Shown here piece by piece: positions 33,061 to 41,783 of a DNA stretch of 64,000 bases. How positions within the stretch are numbered: position 1 is the stretch's first letter; every line of letters begins with the position of its first letter. This DNA is from a bacterium (lineage in GTDB: Bacteria > Bacillota > Clostridia > Oscillospirales > Oscillospiraceae), in the NCBI GenBank assembly GCA_029009095.1, contig JAQXJT010000040.1, positions 36,979-100,978 on the forward strand, given 5' to 3'. The translations under genes and the position numbers were made by a program. The notes beneath the pieces are model-generated. The model ran no database searches and was not told where the DNA came from. It saw only the letters and a list, made by a program, of their open reading frames with translations.

Positions 33061-34050
33061 CTCCGCTATCCGCCGCTCCTCCGGCAGCGTCATATGCACC
33101 GCCGTGCCCACCCCCGGGGTGGACTGGGCGCTGAGGGAGATGCCCAGCGCGGCACTGGCCCGGGCGGAGAGATAAAGCCCCAGCCCGCTGGCGCTCTTAT
33201 CCCAGCGGCCGTTGCGCCCGGTATAGCCCTGCTCGAAGATCCGGGGCAGATCCTCCGGGGCAATGCCGATGCCCGTATCCGCCACGGTGAGCACCCCCGG
33301 CGCGGTCAGAGACAGGGTGATGACGCCCCCCTCCCGGGTGTACTTCAGCGCGTTGGACAACAGCTGCTCCAGCACGAAGGAAAACCATTTCTCGTCCGTG
33401 ACCAGCTCCCCCTCCACCCCCTCGTAGACGAGGGTGATGTGCCGGTCGATGAAATCCGGGGCCAGCTTCCGCAGGGTCTGCCGCAGCAGACCGTCCAGGC
33501 TGTGGCGGCGGAACACATAGTCGTGGCTGCCGCTCTCCAGCCGCCGGTAAGCCAGCACCATCTCCACATACTGCTCGATGCGCCGCAGCTGCCCGCTGAG
33601 CCGCCGCCCCTCCGCCCCCTCCTGCCGCTGCAGGGAGAGCTTCATGGCAGCGATGGCGGTCTTGATCTGGTGCACCCAGGCGGTGTAGTACTCCTCGCTC
33701 TCCCGCCGAGCCCGCTCCGCGTCCACCCGCTCCTGCGCCAGCCGGTCGCGGAGCAGCGCCACCATCTCCTGATAGTCCCGCTCCAGCGGACTCTCCGGCC
33801 CGGGCAGGCTCTCCATGGCCGCCTCGCCGCCCCGGAGAATGGCGTTCAGCTCCCGGTGGCGGCGGAGGTCGCGGAGATAGTCGCGCAGCCCAAGCAGCAG
33901 CAACAGCAGCAGACAGAGCGCCGCGGGATAGGCCGCCGCCGCCACGGGCAGGTGGTAGAGGGCGAAGGAGAGGACAAAGAGCAGCGTGCAGAGGGCCCAG
34001 CGCAGCCGTCCGCCCCGCCGTAGCCGCCAATATTCCTTGAAGTGCTCCAT
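33058..34050 (-). CDS. BceS-type intramembrane-sensing histidine kinase
   Basis: 330 residues. Two membrane spans near the N terminus (about 17-35 and 38-54) with only a few residues between them, so no input domain: this is the intramembrane-sensing group that reads flux through its BceAB partner. The phosphorylated His is H127 in AWVHQIKTAIAAM, the N box is LLSNALKYT, and G boxes are ADTGIGIAPED and SGLGLYL. Follows the response regulator by 10 bases. Overlaps the candidate operator, whose outer end (33058-33060) is its stop codon. Confidence 0.92.
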   Translation of the reverse strand: MEHFKEYWRLRRGGRLRWALCTLLFVLSFALYHLPVAAAAYPAALCLLLLLLLGLRDYLRDLRRHRELNAILRGGEAAMESLPGPESPLERDYQEMVALLRDRLAQERVDAERARRESEEYYTAWVHQIKTAIAAMKLSLQRQEGAEGRRLSGQLRRIEQYVEMVLAYRRLESGSHDYVFRRHSLDGLLRQTLRKLAPDFIDRHITLVYEGVEGELVTDEKWFSFVLEQLLSNALKYTREGGVITLSLTAPGVLTVADTGIGIAPEDLPRIFEQGYTGRNGRWDKSASGLGLYLSARASAALGISLSAQSTPGVGTAVHMTLPEERRIAE

Positions 34051-34060
34051 ACCGTCCCTC

Positions 34061-34732
34061 TCAGTTGAGCATATATCCCATCCCCACCCGGGTGGTGATG
34101 AAATCCCGCAGGCCGATCCCCTCCAGCTTCTTCCTCAGCCGGTTCACATTGACGCTCAGCGTGTTGTCGTCCACAAAGCAGTCCGTCTCCCAGAGCCGCT
34201 CCATCAGCGTTTCCCGGCTCACCGTCCGCCCCCGGTTTTCCATCAGGCAGTGGAGGATGCGGTACTCGTTCCGCGTCAGCTCCAGCCGCTCCCGCCCATA
34301 GAGCAGGGTGCTGTCCCCGGTGTTAAGAAAGGCCCCCCGGTGCTCCAGCACCGGGGCGGAGGGGGCAAAGTCGTAGCTGCGACGGAGGAGGGAGCGGAGC
34401 TTGGCCATGAGAACATTGGCGTCGAAGGGCTTGGCAATGAAGTCGTCCCCGCCCATGTCCATGGCCATGACGATGCTCATGTTGTCCGAAGCGGAGGAAA
34501 TAAACATGATGGGCACCTGGGAGAGCTTTCGGATCTCGCTGCACCAGTGGTAGCCGTTGAAAAAGGGCAGCGCGATGTCCAGCAACACCACATGGGGATT
34601 GACCCGGGCAAACTCCGCCGTTACGCTGCGGAGATCCCGGCAGACGCTCACCTCGAAATCCCAGCTCTCCGCCAGCGCCGCCACCTCTCCCGCGATGCCC
34701 TCGTCATCCTCCACGATGAAAAGTCTGTACAT
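34061..34732 (-). CDS. BceR-type OmpR-family response regulator
   Basis: 223 residues: receiver domain with acidic pocket (VEDDEG), phosphorylated Asp52 in LLDIALP and Lys of KPFDANVL, then an OmpR-type winged helix DNA-binding domain (LTRNEYRILHCLMENRG; DDNTLSVNVNRLRKKLE; TTRVGMGYM). The second motif is typical of BceR. Predicted to switch on bceAB at 33025-33060. First gene of the four. Confidence 0.93.
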   Translation of the reverse strand: MYRLFIVEDDEGIAGEVAALAESWDFEVSVCRDLRSVTAEFARVNPHVVLLDIALPFFNGYHWCSEIRKLSQVPIMFISSASDNMSIVMAMDMGGDDFIAKPFDANVLMAKLRSLLRRSYDFAPSAPVLEHRGAFLNTGDSTLLYGRERLELTRNEYRILHCLMENRGRTVSRETLMERLWETDCFVDDNTLSVNVNRLRKKLEGIGLRDFITTRVGMGYMLN

Positions 34733-34783
34733 GGCCGCAGTTCCTCCTCTCCGTCCCGGTCTTCTCCGGGAAAGTCCGCTCCG

Positions 34784-35485
34784 TCACGCCCCGTTCTTCT
34801 CCCGGATACGCCATCCCCGAAGCAGTTCCTTCTGCTCCGGGGTGATCCTCCGGCTCTCTACCGCCTTCTGGATGGTCCTATTATGTACCCAGCTGCTCAG
34901 CCGCTGCTCCGTCACATAGCGCAGCGCCGCGTCCCACTGTTTACCGAGGGCCGTGGCAAAAAACCACGCCTGCATCATGTTTACATAATATTCCTCACTC
35001 CGTACCTGTGCCACCCGCTCCAGCCACACCTCCGAGAAGTCCTCCCCGAGAAAATGGCTCATGACCATCCCCATGCCAAAGCGCACGGTGTAGGTCTCCC
35101 CGGAGGAGAGCCAGCGCTCGATGTCTCCGGCCAGCCGGGCGCGGTGTTTTTGGAACACCCGGGGCTTCAGCATATCGCAGGTGGCCCAGTTGTCCACATA
35201 GGGCAGCAGCGCGTCCAGCCGCGCCACGGTTTCGTCGTAGTCCTTCCCCCCGGCCAGGATCAGGCCGTGGAGATTTGTCTCGTCGTAGCTGCGGTGGGGC
35301 AGCTCCCGCAGGAACTCCCCCACGTTCTCCCGTTGGCCGTACTCCCGGGCTAGCCGCCGCAGCACGTCCATGCGCACGCCGATGATCCTCTCCCGCGGTA
35401 TGCCGGGCATGAGCTTTGCCTGAAAGTCGCCATAGCCCTCGTCCTTTTCCGCTTGCAGCCGCTGGAATATCTCTTCGCCGATCAT
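34784..35485 (-). CDS. AlkD-like DNA alkylation repair protein
   Basis: 233 residues, all-helical HEAT-repeat type DNA glycosylase family. Marks are PGIPRERIIGVRMDVLRRLA, RSYDETNLHGLILA, VDNWATCDMLKP and MSHFLGEDF, all typical of AlkD relatives. These remove N3/N7-alkylated purines without base flipping. ATG at 35485 has AGGAGGCGCGCC upstream; 12 more in-frame codons upstream are not needed. It lies 22 bases after the ABC exporter operon on the same strand. Confidence 0.85.
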   Translation of the reverse strand: MIGEEIFQRLQAEKDEGYGDFQAKLMPGIPRERIIGVRMDVLRRLAREYGQRENVGEFLRELPHRSYDETNLHGLILAGGKDYDETVARLDALLPYVDNWATCDMLKPRVFQKHRARLAGDIERWLSSGETYTVRFGMGMVMSHFLGEDFSEVWLERVAQVRSEEYYVNMMQAWFFATALGKQWDAALRYVTEQRLSSWVHNRTIQKAVESRRITPEQKELLRGWRIREKNGA

Positions 35486-35507
35486 GGCGCGCCTCCTGTG
35501 ATATGGT

Positions 35508-37112
35508 TTACATAACTTCAAAACTCTCCGCGCCGCGGGTGCGAAGCCACCGCCCCAGCAGCACCGTGGGCAGCGCCAGCAGCGCCGCCGCCAGCACCAG
35601 TCCCAGCTCCGTGGGCAGCGCTCCGCGCAGCAGCACGCACAGCCCGACGCACGCGATGGCGCTGCCCCAGCCGCCCAGCCAGGAGAAGATGACGTTCATG
35701 CTCTGCTTGTTCACCGTGGTTTCGGAGGTCCAGGAGAGGTTGACCATCTTCACCCCCAGCGTGAGGCCGAGGAGGGCGGCGTAGCACACAAAGACCAGCA
35801 GGAAGAGAAGCACCGAGAGGGTGGGCAGCAGCCCCAGCCCCAGCACCACGCAGATGACCGCGGCGGAGGGCAGGGCGGACAGGGCGTTCAGGAGGATACA
35901 CAGCTCCGCCTTGGCGCGCAGCACCAGCGCCGCCGGGACGGGCAGCGACTGCACCACCCAGATGCTCTTCCCCTCCAGCGACACGGAGGGGGTGGCGATG
36001 CCGTCCAGCCCCACGACCATGGCCACCGCCGAGACCACCGCCAGGGGCAGCATCGTCTCCAGCTCCGGCGCCATGGCGGCGAGTTCGCCCAGCGCGGCGC
36101 ACACCTCCGCGCCCTTCCAGACCAGCATCGCCGCCACCGCGGGCAGCAGCGCCACGCCCAGGCCGCAGTTGAGCATATAGACGGCGCTGGAGGTAAAGTG
36201 CCGCAGCTCCCGATCCAGAAGGGCGGCGTGGACGGAGCGGGCTTTTCCTGCCCCGCGCCGGTAGACGGCCTTTTTCTCCCCCCGGTTTTTGGTGACGATG
36301 CCCACATAGCTCCGGCTGAGCAGGACAAAGCAGCCCAGCGCCAGCGCCAGCACCACCAGCGCGTAGAGCAGCATGGACGGCCCGTGGCCCCCGGCGGCCC
36401 GGCTCAGCAGGTAGGTGAGCCGGCCCCAGGTACGGATCACGCCGCTCACCTTCTCCTGGTTGGCCACCAGGGACATCAGAAAGTCCTGGGAGCGCAGGCA
36501 GACGAAATAATAGGCCCCGATAAAGGCCAGGGAGAGCAGCACCGTGATGAAGCTCTTATTCTTCAGCCGGGAGGCGATCTGCGCCACCGCCCAGCCCAGA
36601 ATACAGGTGAGCACCGTTACAAAAAGAGCGATGAGCAGCGCGAGCAGCAGATCGAAGAGCACCACCGCCGTCCCCGCGCAGCCATGGAGCCAGGCGCAGA
36701 GCACCGCCGGCAGCCACACCAGGGCGCTGTACTGCAGGCTCATCCCGTAGGTGAGCAGCAGCCTGCTCAGCAGCAGCGTGGTGGGCGGGATGGGCATGGA
36801 AAGCAGCATCTCGTTGTCCCCGGGCTGGTAGAGGGCGGCGTAGGTATTGAACACGCTGCCGAACACGCCCAGCATCACCGAGAGCAGCCCCGCCACGGCG
36901 AAGTAGAGCCAGCGGAAGTCCTCCGTGCCCAGCAGCGGGGTCATGCTGAGAAAGAGCGCGTAGAAAACGCCGCAGAGCAGCAGCATAATGACGCCGTAGA
37001 GGGCGAAGAGGGACAGGACCCCGGCGGTGCTGCGGCCCTCGCCGGTCTTTCGGTTTACATAATATCCTTTGAATACCTCCCGGTATTGCTTGATCACCAG
37101 AGCTTTCAGCAT
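35508..37112 (-). CDS. ABC-2 type exporter permease
   Basis: 534 residues with about twelve predicted membrane spans. It matches the Clostridia permease group found next to an ATPase in two-gene exporters (N terminus MLKALVIKQYREVFKGYYVN; QPGDNEMLLSMPIPPTTLLLSRLL is the conserved part after the early spans). The substrate is unknown; related systems move peptides, lipids or drugs outward. The ATPase ends 3 bases upstream. Confidence 0.82.
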   Translation of the reverse strand: MLKALVIKQYREVFKGYYVNRKTGEGRSTAGVLSLFALYGVIMLLLCGVFYALFLSMTPLLGTEDFRWLYFAVAGLLSVMLGVFGSVFNTYAALYQPGDNEMLLSMPIPPTTLLLSRLLLTYGMSLQYSALVWLPAVLCAWLHGCAGTAVVLFDLLLALLIALFVTVLTCILGWAVAQIASRLKNKSFITVLLSLAFIGAYYFVCLRSQDFLMSLVANQEKVSGVIRTWGRLTYLLSRAAGGHGPSMLLYALVVLALALGCFVLLSRSYVGIVTKNRGEKKAVYRRGAGKARSVHAALLDRELRHFTSSAVYMLNCGLGVALLPAVAAMLVWKGAEVCAALGELAAMAPELETMLPLAVVSAVAMVVGLDGIATPSVSLEGKSIWVVQSLPVPAALVLRAKAELCILLNALSALPSAAVICVVLGLGLLPTLSVLLFLLVFVCYAALLGLTLGVKMVNLSWTSETTVNKQSMNVIFSWLGGWGSAIACVGLCVLLRGALPTELGLVLAAALLALPTVLLGRWLRTRGAESFEVM

Positions 37113-37115
37113 GGC

Positions 37116-37820
37116 TCAGTCCTCCAGCTCCAAAAAGACCTCTTCCAGCGACTCGTCCCCCCGGACCTCCTCCATGCTGCCGCTGCGGACCAGACGCCCG
37201 CCGCGGATGATGGCCACCTGGTCGCAGAGTTTCTCCGCCACCTCCAGCACATGGGTGGAGAAGAAGATGGCGCCGCCCCGGTCGCAGAATTCCCGCATCA
37301 TCTCTTTGAGATGGTGGGAGGCCCTGGGGTCGAGTCCCACGAAGGGTTCGTCCATCAAAATGAGCCGGGGCTCGTGGAGCCAGGCCCCCACGATGGCCAG
37401 CTTCTGCTTCATGCCGTGGGAGTAGGCGGAGATGGACTGGGCCAGATCGTCCGTGAGGGAGAAGGCGTCGGACACCGCGTGAATGCGCCGCTCCCGCTCG
37501 GCGGCGGGCACGGCGAAGATGTCCGCGATGAAGTTCAGATACTGGATGCCCGTCATGTAGTTGTAGAGATCGGGGTTATCCGGGATGTAGGCGATCTTCC
37601 GCTTGCACGACAGGGGCTCGCGGCGGATGGAGAGCCCGTCAATGGTGATCTCCCCCTCGTCAAACTGCAAAATGCCCACCACGCTCTTGAGCGTGGTGGT
37701 TTTTCCGGCTCCGTTGTGGCCGATAAAGCCGCAGATCTCCCCCGGAGCGATGTGCAGGCAGAGATCGTCCACGGCCTTCTTTTCGCCGTAGCGCTTGGTA
37801 AGATGTTCGATCTTCAGCAT
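37116..37820 (-). CDS. ABC exporter ATPase
   Basis: 234 residues. Walker A GHNGAGKTTTLK, signature YSHGMKQKL (a variant lacking the usual LSGG), Walker B LILMDEPFVGLDPR and H-loop STHVLE. The drug/lipid exporter branch of ABC ATPases. First gene of the two-gene exporter. A 13-bp palindrome in its promoter region could be bound by a dedicated regulator, but none is next to it. Confidence 0.9.
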   Translation of the reverse strand: MLKIEHLTKRYGEKKAVDDLCLHIAPGEICGFIGHNGAGKTTTLKSVVGILQFDEGEITIDGLSIRREPLSCKRKIAYIPDNPDLYNYMTGIQYLNFIADIFAVPAAERERRIHAVSDAFSLTDDLAQSISAYSHGMKQKLAIVGAWLHEPRLILMDEPFVGLDPRASHHLKEMMREFCDRGGAIFFSTHVLEVAEKLCDQVAIIRGGRLVRSGSMEEVRGDESLEEVFLELED

Positions 37821-37894
37821 GGTTTTTCTCCTGACTTCTTTCCAAGATGGACGGGGCGGGGGTCTTCCCTCTCCGTCCCATACACCTTACCCCA

Positions 37895-37907
37895 TGACGC
37901 AGCGTCA
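37895..37907 (-). promoter_or_regulatory. Palindrome TGACGC-A-GCGTCA ahead of the exporter
   Basis: Perfect 13-base odd palindrome in the upstream region of the exporter ATPase gene, 75 bases before its start. A weak -35 (TTGCTC) and -10 (TAAGGT) flank it. GntR- or MarR-type operators look like this; no such gene is adjacent. Confidence 0.45.
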
Positions 37908-37962
37908 CGAGCAAGACCTTTCCTTAGGTAACGGGCAAAATTTTCCTCCCGTTCGGGGCAAA

Positions 37963-37987
37963 GGGCCGGCGGCGACGCCGCCGGCCC
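37963..37987 (-). terminator. Terminator after the GNAT gene
   Basis: Perfect GC-rich stem gggccggcggcg/cgccgccggccc followed on the minus strand by TTTGCC. The U-tract is short. Confidence 0.55.
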
Positions 37988-38005
37988 CCCAGTTTTGTCC
38001 GGAGA

Positions 38006-38623
38006 TCACACCAGCTGCCCGGGCAGGCGCAGCTTTTCCCGGGGCTGGAAGTCCCGGTCAAAGGCTTCCGCCTCCCCCTCGTCCACCAGGTAGCACGCCG
38101 GGGCGCTGTAGACGCCCGTGACGCCCCGGAGGTAGCCGGGGATCAGCTCCCGGCAGAGGAAGAAGTCTGCCTCCTCCACGCCCTCATAGCGAAGGCCCAG
38201 ATCCCGGGCGTGGACGAAGCCGCCGTGGCGGTAGAACTCATAGTTCCCCTCCAGACACACGGCGCCGTAGCCCAGCGCCGCCGCCTTGTCCAGCGTCTCG
38301 TTCAGCAGATACTCCCCGTAGCCCTGCCGCTTCAGCTCCTGCCGGATGCAGATGGGGCCCATGGCCAGCACGGGGATCTCCCGCCCGTCGTCGGCGCGGA
38401 TGGCGGCCCGGACAAAGACGTTTTGTCCGATGAGCCGTCCGTTTCGCTCCATGACGAAGTTCAGCTCCTTCACCACCGCGTCGGCGGTGCGGAAGACATG
38501 CATGACATAATGCTCCAGGCAGCCGGGACGGTAGACGTTCCAAAAGGCTTCCCGGATCATCTCCTCGTTTTCCCGGTAGTCCGCAGGTGTTTCCAGACGA
38601 ATGATGCAGTCGGTTTTATTCAT
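38006..38623 (-). CDS. GNAT family N-acetyltransferase
   Basis: 205 residues. The acetyl-CoA loop is in MGPICIRQELKRQGYGEYLL (RxxGxG form RQGYGE), followed by ALGYGAVCLEGNYEFYRHGGF, typical of GNAT proteins of the YhbS/predicted N-acetyltransferase group. The acceptor is unknown. ATG at 38623 has GGGAGGAATAACA upstream. Stands alone, with a promoter at 38816-38788 and a leader hairpin. Confidence 0.85.
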   Translation of the reverse strand: MNKTDCIIRLETPADYRENEEMIREAFWNVYRPGCLEHYVMHVFRTADAVVKELNFVMERNGRLIGQNVFVRAAIRADDGREIPVLAMGPICIRQELKRQGYGEYLLNETLDKAAALGYGAVCLEGNYEFYRHGGFVHARDLGLRYEGVEEADFFLCRELIPGYLRGVTGVYSAPACYLVDEGEAEAFDRDFQPREKLRLPGQLV

Positions 38624-38652
38624 TGTTATTCCTCCCAAAGGGGTGACCGGAC

Positions 38653-38692
38653 ACGGGAGGCTTGTGGTGAGTCAGATTCGCAAACCTCCCGT
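38653..38692 (-). promoter_or_regulatory. Leader hairpin of the GNAT gene
   Basis: 12-bp stem (38692-38681 with 38664-38653, one G-U pair) and 16-base loop in the 5' untranslated region, 30 bases before the start codon. Possibly regulatory; no known riboswitch consensus seen. Confidence 0.4.
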
Positions 38693-38787
38693 TCACGCCG
38701 CCGACTCCAAGGTGTTGTTCTTCAAACAGCAGGCTCCTTTCAAGTGATTTGTCCCCCTTCCGCCGTCTCCGGTGCGGGGCTGCTCAC

Positions 38788-38816
38788 AGTATAATGCGGT
38801 CTCTCCTCCCTGACAA
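38788..38816 (-). promoter_or_regulatory. Promoter of the GNAT gene
   Basis: Minus strand TTGTCA (38816-38811), 17 bases, TATACT (38793-38788). Confidence 0.6.
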
Positions 38817-38833
38817 GAAAAACTTTTTCTCCC

Positions 38834-38862
38834 TTGCAAAGGGGCGGCGCATCCGATAAAAT
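38834..38862 (+). promoter_or_regulatory. Promoter of the P-loop kinase gene
   Basis: TTGCAA (38834-38839), 17 bases, TAAAAT (38857-38862), 28 bases before the start codon. Confidence 0.6.
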
Positions 38863-38890
38863 GGAAAAAAAGCAAAAGGAGGGCGGCGGC

Positions 38891-39430
38891 ATGATCCTTC
38901 TGATCGGCGGCAGCAGCCATGTGGGCAAGACCCTGCTATCCCAGAAACTGATGGAAAAGTACCATTGGCCCTATCTCTCGCTGGATCATCTGAAAATGGG
39001 GCTGATCCGCCGGGGCATGACGGAGCTGACGGTGGAGGACGACTACGAAATGCGCTACTTCCTCTTCCCGCTGGCCGCCGAGATGATCAAGACCGCCGTG
39101 GAAAACCGGCAGAACATGATCGTGGAGGGCTGCTACATTCCCGGGGAGTGGCGGGAGCAGTTCCCGGAGGAGTATCTCCGGGAAATCCGCTGCGTGTTTC
39201 TGGTGATGAGCGAGGGCTACCTCCGCGCCCACTTTTCTGAAGTCTGCTCCCAGGCCAACATCATCGAGCACCGTCTCTCCGACGAGCCGGATCTGGAGCG
39301 GCTCATCCGCTGCAGCGACAGTTTCCGGGAGGACTGCTGCCGCTTCGGCATCCCCTGTCTTGAGATCGACGGGGAGTACAACATCGACGACATCATGGCC
39401 CGGGCCGAGCGGCTGATGGGTCTTGTGTAA
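38891..39430 (+). CDS. Small P-loop kinase-like protein
   Basis: 179 residues starting MILLIGGSSHVGKTLLSQKL, a P-loop with GGSSHVGKT; SLDHLKMGLIRRG and NMIVEGCYIPGEW resemble nucleoside/2-phosphoglycerate kinase-like proteins. It has LEIDGEYNIDDIM near the C terminus. The substrate cannot be told. ATG at 38891 is preferred: AAGGAGG lies 7 bases upstream; earlier in-frame ATGs fall within the promoter. Followed by the nitroreductase gene after 23 bases. Confidence 0.7.
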   Translation: MILLIGGSSHVGKTLLSQKLMEKYHWPYLSLDHLKMGLIRRGMTELTVEDDYEMRYFLFPLAAEMIKTAVENRQNMIVEGCYIPGEWREQFPEEYLREIRCVFLVMSEGYLRAHFSEVCSQANIIEHRLSDEPDLERLIRCSDSFREDCCRFGIPCLEIDGEYNIDDIMARAERLMGLV

Positions 39431-39453
39431 CAGGGAAAGGAAGGTACCACACC

Positions 39454-40191
39454 GTGAATGAAACTCTCCGTCTGATCGAGCAGCGCAGATCCATGCGCGC
39501 CTTTACCGGGCAGAGCGTCACCCCCGAGGAGAAGGAGGCCATTCTCCGCGCCGCCTTCATGGCACCCACCGCCGGCTGCCAGCAGCTCTACACCATCATC
39601 GACGTGACCGATCAGTCCCTCAAGGACGCGCTGGCCGTCTCCTGTGACAACCAGCCCTTCATTGCCAGGGCCCCCGTAGTGCTCATCTTCTGCGCCGACT
39701 GCCAGAAGTGGCTGGACGCCTATCGGGACACCGGCTGCGAGCCCCGGGAGCCCGGGGCCGGGGACGTGCTGCTGGCGGTGGACGACGCCCTGATCGCCGC
39801 GCAGAACTGCGTGATGGCGGCGGACAGTCTGGGACTTGGCTCCTGCTACATCGGGGATGTGATGGAGCGCTACGAGTACCACAGGGAGCTGCTGCATCTC
39901 CCGCAGTATGTCTTCCCCGCCGCCATGCTGGTCATCGGCCACCCCACCGACGCCCAGCTCCGGCGGCAAAAGCCCAGCCGCGCCCCGGCGCGCTACATCG
40001 TCCACGAGAACGCCTACCGGCCCATGACCGCGGAGGACCGCCGCGCCCTCTTCTCCGCCTACGCCGGGGACAAGGACTACGACGAGTGGATGCGCGCTTT
40101 CTGCCGGAGAAAATACAATTCCGACTTCTCCGTAGAGATGAGCCGCTCCGTGGCGGCCTTTCTGCGCTCGGTGATGCCCACCGGGCAGTGA
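39454..40191 (+). CDS. Nitroreductase family protein
   Basis: A 245-residue FMN-dependent nitroreductase-fold protein. The N terminus IEQRRSMRAFTGQSVTPEE is the usual phosphate-binding motif (RRSxRxF); AAFMAPTAGCQQ and MAADSLGLGSCYIG are further family marks. Reduces nitro groups, quinones or flavins with NAD(P)H; the true substrate is not evident. GTG start at 39454 with AAAGGAAGG upstream. Confidence 0.88.
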   Translation: MNETLRLIEQRRSMRAFTGQSVTPEEKEAILRAAFMAPTAGCQQLYTIIDVTDQSLKDALAVSCDNQPFIARAPVVLIFCADCQKWLDAYRDTGCEPREPGAGDVLLAVDDALIAAQNCVMAADSLGLGSCYIGDVMERYEYHRELLHLPQYVFPAAMLVIGHPTDAQLRRQKPSRAPARYIVHENAYRPMTAEDRRALFSAYAGDKDYDEWMRAFCRRKYNSDFSVEMSRSVAAFLRSVMPTGQ

Positions 40192-40216
40192 GCGACGGCC
40201 GGGGAAAGGAGAAACC

Positions 40217-40894
40217 ATGTCTGCAACACGCCCCCTGATCTCCCTTCTGGGAGACTCCATCACCACCTTCCAGGGCTGCAACCCGCCCTTCTACCCGGTC
40301 TACTACGAAAACGACCTGCTGGAGAAAAACGGGCTGGAGGATGTGGAGGACAGCTGGTGGGATCAGGTGCTCTGCGCCCTGAACGGACTGCTGCTGGTGA
40401 ACAATTCCTGGTCGGGCAGCCGGGTCTCCGGAGGCGGCTTCCCCGCCGGGTGCAGTGCCGAGCGCACCCACGCCCTCCACCGGGGCGACGCCGTCCCGGA
40501 CAAGATCTTCATCTATCTGGGCTTCAACGACTTTGCCATGGGCGTCACCCCCCGCAAGGAGGACGGAGACGAGCTCTTCTCCTTCTTTGGAGCCTACTGC
40601 GCCATGCTGCGGCAGCTTCAGGCGGCCTACCCCCATAGCGAGCTCTGCTGCGGCACGCTGCTGCGCAGCTATCTGGCCGGAAGCGCCGCGCCGGGTTTCC
40701 CCGACCGCCTTGCCGCCGGTTACAGCTTTGAGGAATACAACGACTGCATCCGCGAGGCCTGCGCCCGGGCGGGCGGCAGGCTGGTGGACATGGCCGCCAC
40801 GGGGATCGCCTACGAGTCCCTCGACGGCGCGCACCCCACCGCCGTGGGCCACCGGGAGCTTGCCCGGGCTTGGCTTCGGGCCATGGGGGAATAA
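40217..40894 (+). CDS. SGNH/GDSL-type hydrolase
   Basis: 225 residues. Block I LLGDSITTFQG (Ser of GDS), Block II Gly in SGSRVSGG, Block III GFNDFAMGV (GxND) and Block V DGAHPTAVGH (Asp/His of the triad) are all present. No signal peptide, so the target is intracellular; esterase or acyl-hydrolase activity is expected but not specific. Ends the three-gene unit with the P-loop kinase and the nitroreductase. Confidence 0.87.
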   Translation: MSATRPLISLLGDSITTFQGCNPPFYPVYYENDLLEKNGLEDVEDSWWDQVLCALNGLLLVNNSWSGSRVSGGGFPAGCSAERTHALHRGDAVPDKIFIYLGFNDFAMGVTPRKEDGDELFSFFGAYCAMLRQLQAAYPHSELCCGTLLRSYLAGSAAPGFPDRLAAGYSFEEYNDCIREACARAGGRLVDMAATGIAYESLDGAHPTAVGHRELARAWLRAMGE

Positions 40895-40900
40895 GGGCAG

Positions 40901-40943
40901 AAAAGGACAGGGCCGAACCCATCGGGTCGGCCCTGTCCTTTTG
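40901..40943 (+). terminator. Terminator between convergent units
   Basis: Perfect stem aaaaggacagggccga.../...tcggccctgtcctttt with a short loop and T-rich end. Acts on the SGNH unit and, in reverse, on the pilin-like operon. Confidence 0.9.
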
Positions 40944-40947
40944 TTGA

Positions 40948-41475
40948 TCACGGCATGGTGACCACAGTGGGGCGCTCCACAGGGAGCACGTCGAAGGTGA
41001 CGCTTTTCACTTCCCGCCCGCCGCCGTCAAAAACCGTGAGCACAGCCGTGAAGCAATTCTCCGTTCGGTCATAGTCCACCGACACGGAAGCCTCGGCCCC
41101 GGCGTAGGCGGTGGAGCCCAGCACCCGCCGCCCGCCCAGGGTGATCTCCCCGGCGTCCGCATCCGCCCCGGAGCCGTCCACCGCGCCGAAGCGGCTGATC
41201 CCCTCCTGTCCCCCGCCGTAGTGGGCGCTGAAGATCCCCAGAAACTCGCCCTCCCCGTCCACATACACCGTGCCTGCGCTTCGCAGCTCCTCGCTGACGA
41301 CGGTTTTGAGGGTGGAGCAGAGCACCTGCGCCCGGGAGAGGGACATGGAGCGGGGCAGGATGTCCGCGGCGAACTGCATCCCCGAGAGGATGGCGAAGCT
41401 GACGAGCAGCACGACGAGCAGCACGCAGAGGGACTCCACCAGCGTGAACCCGCCCTTTTTCCGCAGCTCCTTCAT
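40948..41475 (-). CDS. Prepilin-like protein (FTLVES type)
   Basis: 175 residues. MKELRKKGG-FTLVESLCVL is a type IV prepilin/pseudopilin leader: positive start, cleavage after G9, Phe+1 and Glu+5, then a hydrophobic helix. The remainder is a small Gly-rich C-terminal domain with no clear family. Last gene of the operon, overlapping the previous by 4 bases. Such proteins need a prepilin peptidase and an assembly ATPase, neither seen in this window. Confidence 0.8.
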   Translation of the reverse strand: MKELRKKGGFTLVESLCVLLVVLLVSFAILSGMQFAADILPRSMSLSRAQVLCSTLKTVVSEELRSAGTVYVDGEGEFLGIFSAHYGGGQEGISRFGAVDGSGADADAGEITLGGRRVLGSTAYAGAEASVSVDYDRTENCFTAVLTVFDGGGREVKSVTFDVLPVERPTVVTMP

Positions 41476-41783
41476 CCCTCGCCCGTCCCTTCTCCGCCGG
41501 GACGGTAATAGCGGTACTCCTCCCGGCCGCTCCCGGAGAGGTAGAGCTCCTCCCGGGTGCGGAGCAGTTCCTGCCCGCTGCCGTCCGTCACGCGCACCTC
41601 CACAGTGCCGGAGGGGCTTTCGGCACGGCGGAAGGAGCCGTCATGCTGTCGGCTGAGCGCATGGATCCGCCCGGCGGACACCGCCGCGGCGCAGAGAAGC
41701 AGCGTGGCCAGCGTGACGATCAGCACGGCAGCCAGCGCCTCCACCAGCGTCTCGCCCCGGCGCTGCCGCAGTTTCTTTCTCAT
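41472..41783 (-). CDS. Small prepilin-like protein (ETLVEA type)
   Basis: 103 residues. MRKKLRQRRG-ETLVEALAAVL keeps the Gly cleavage site and Glu+5 but has Glu rather than Phe/Met at +1, an unusual but known variant. One hydrophobic helix, then a short charged C-terminal part. Overlaps both neighbours by 4 bases (ATGA), so translation of the three is coupled. Confidence 0.72.
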   Translation of the reverse strand: MRKKLRQRRGETLVEALAAVLIVTLATLLLCAAAVSAGRIHALSRQHDGSFRRAESPSGTVEVRVTDGSGQELLRTREELYLSGSGREEYRYYRPGGEGTGEG

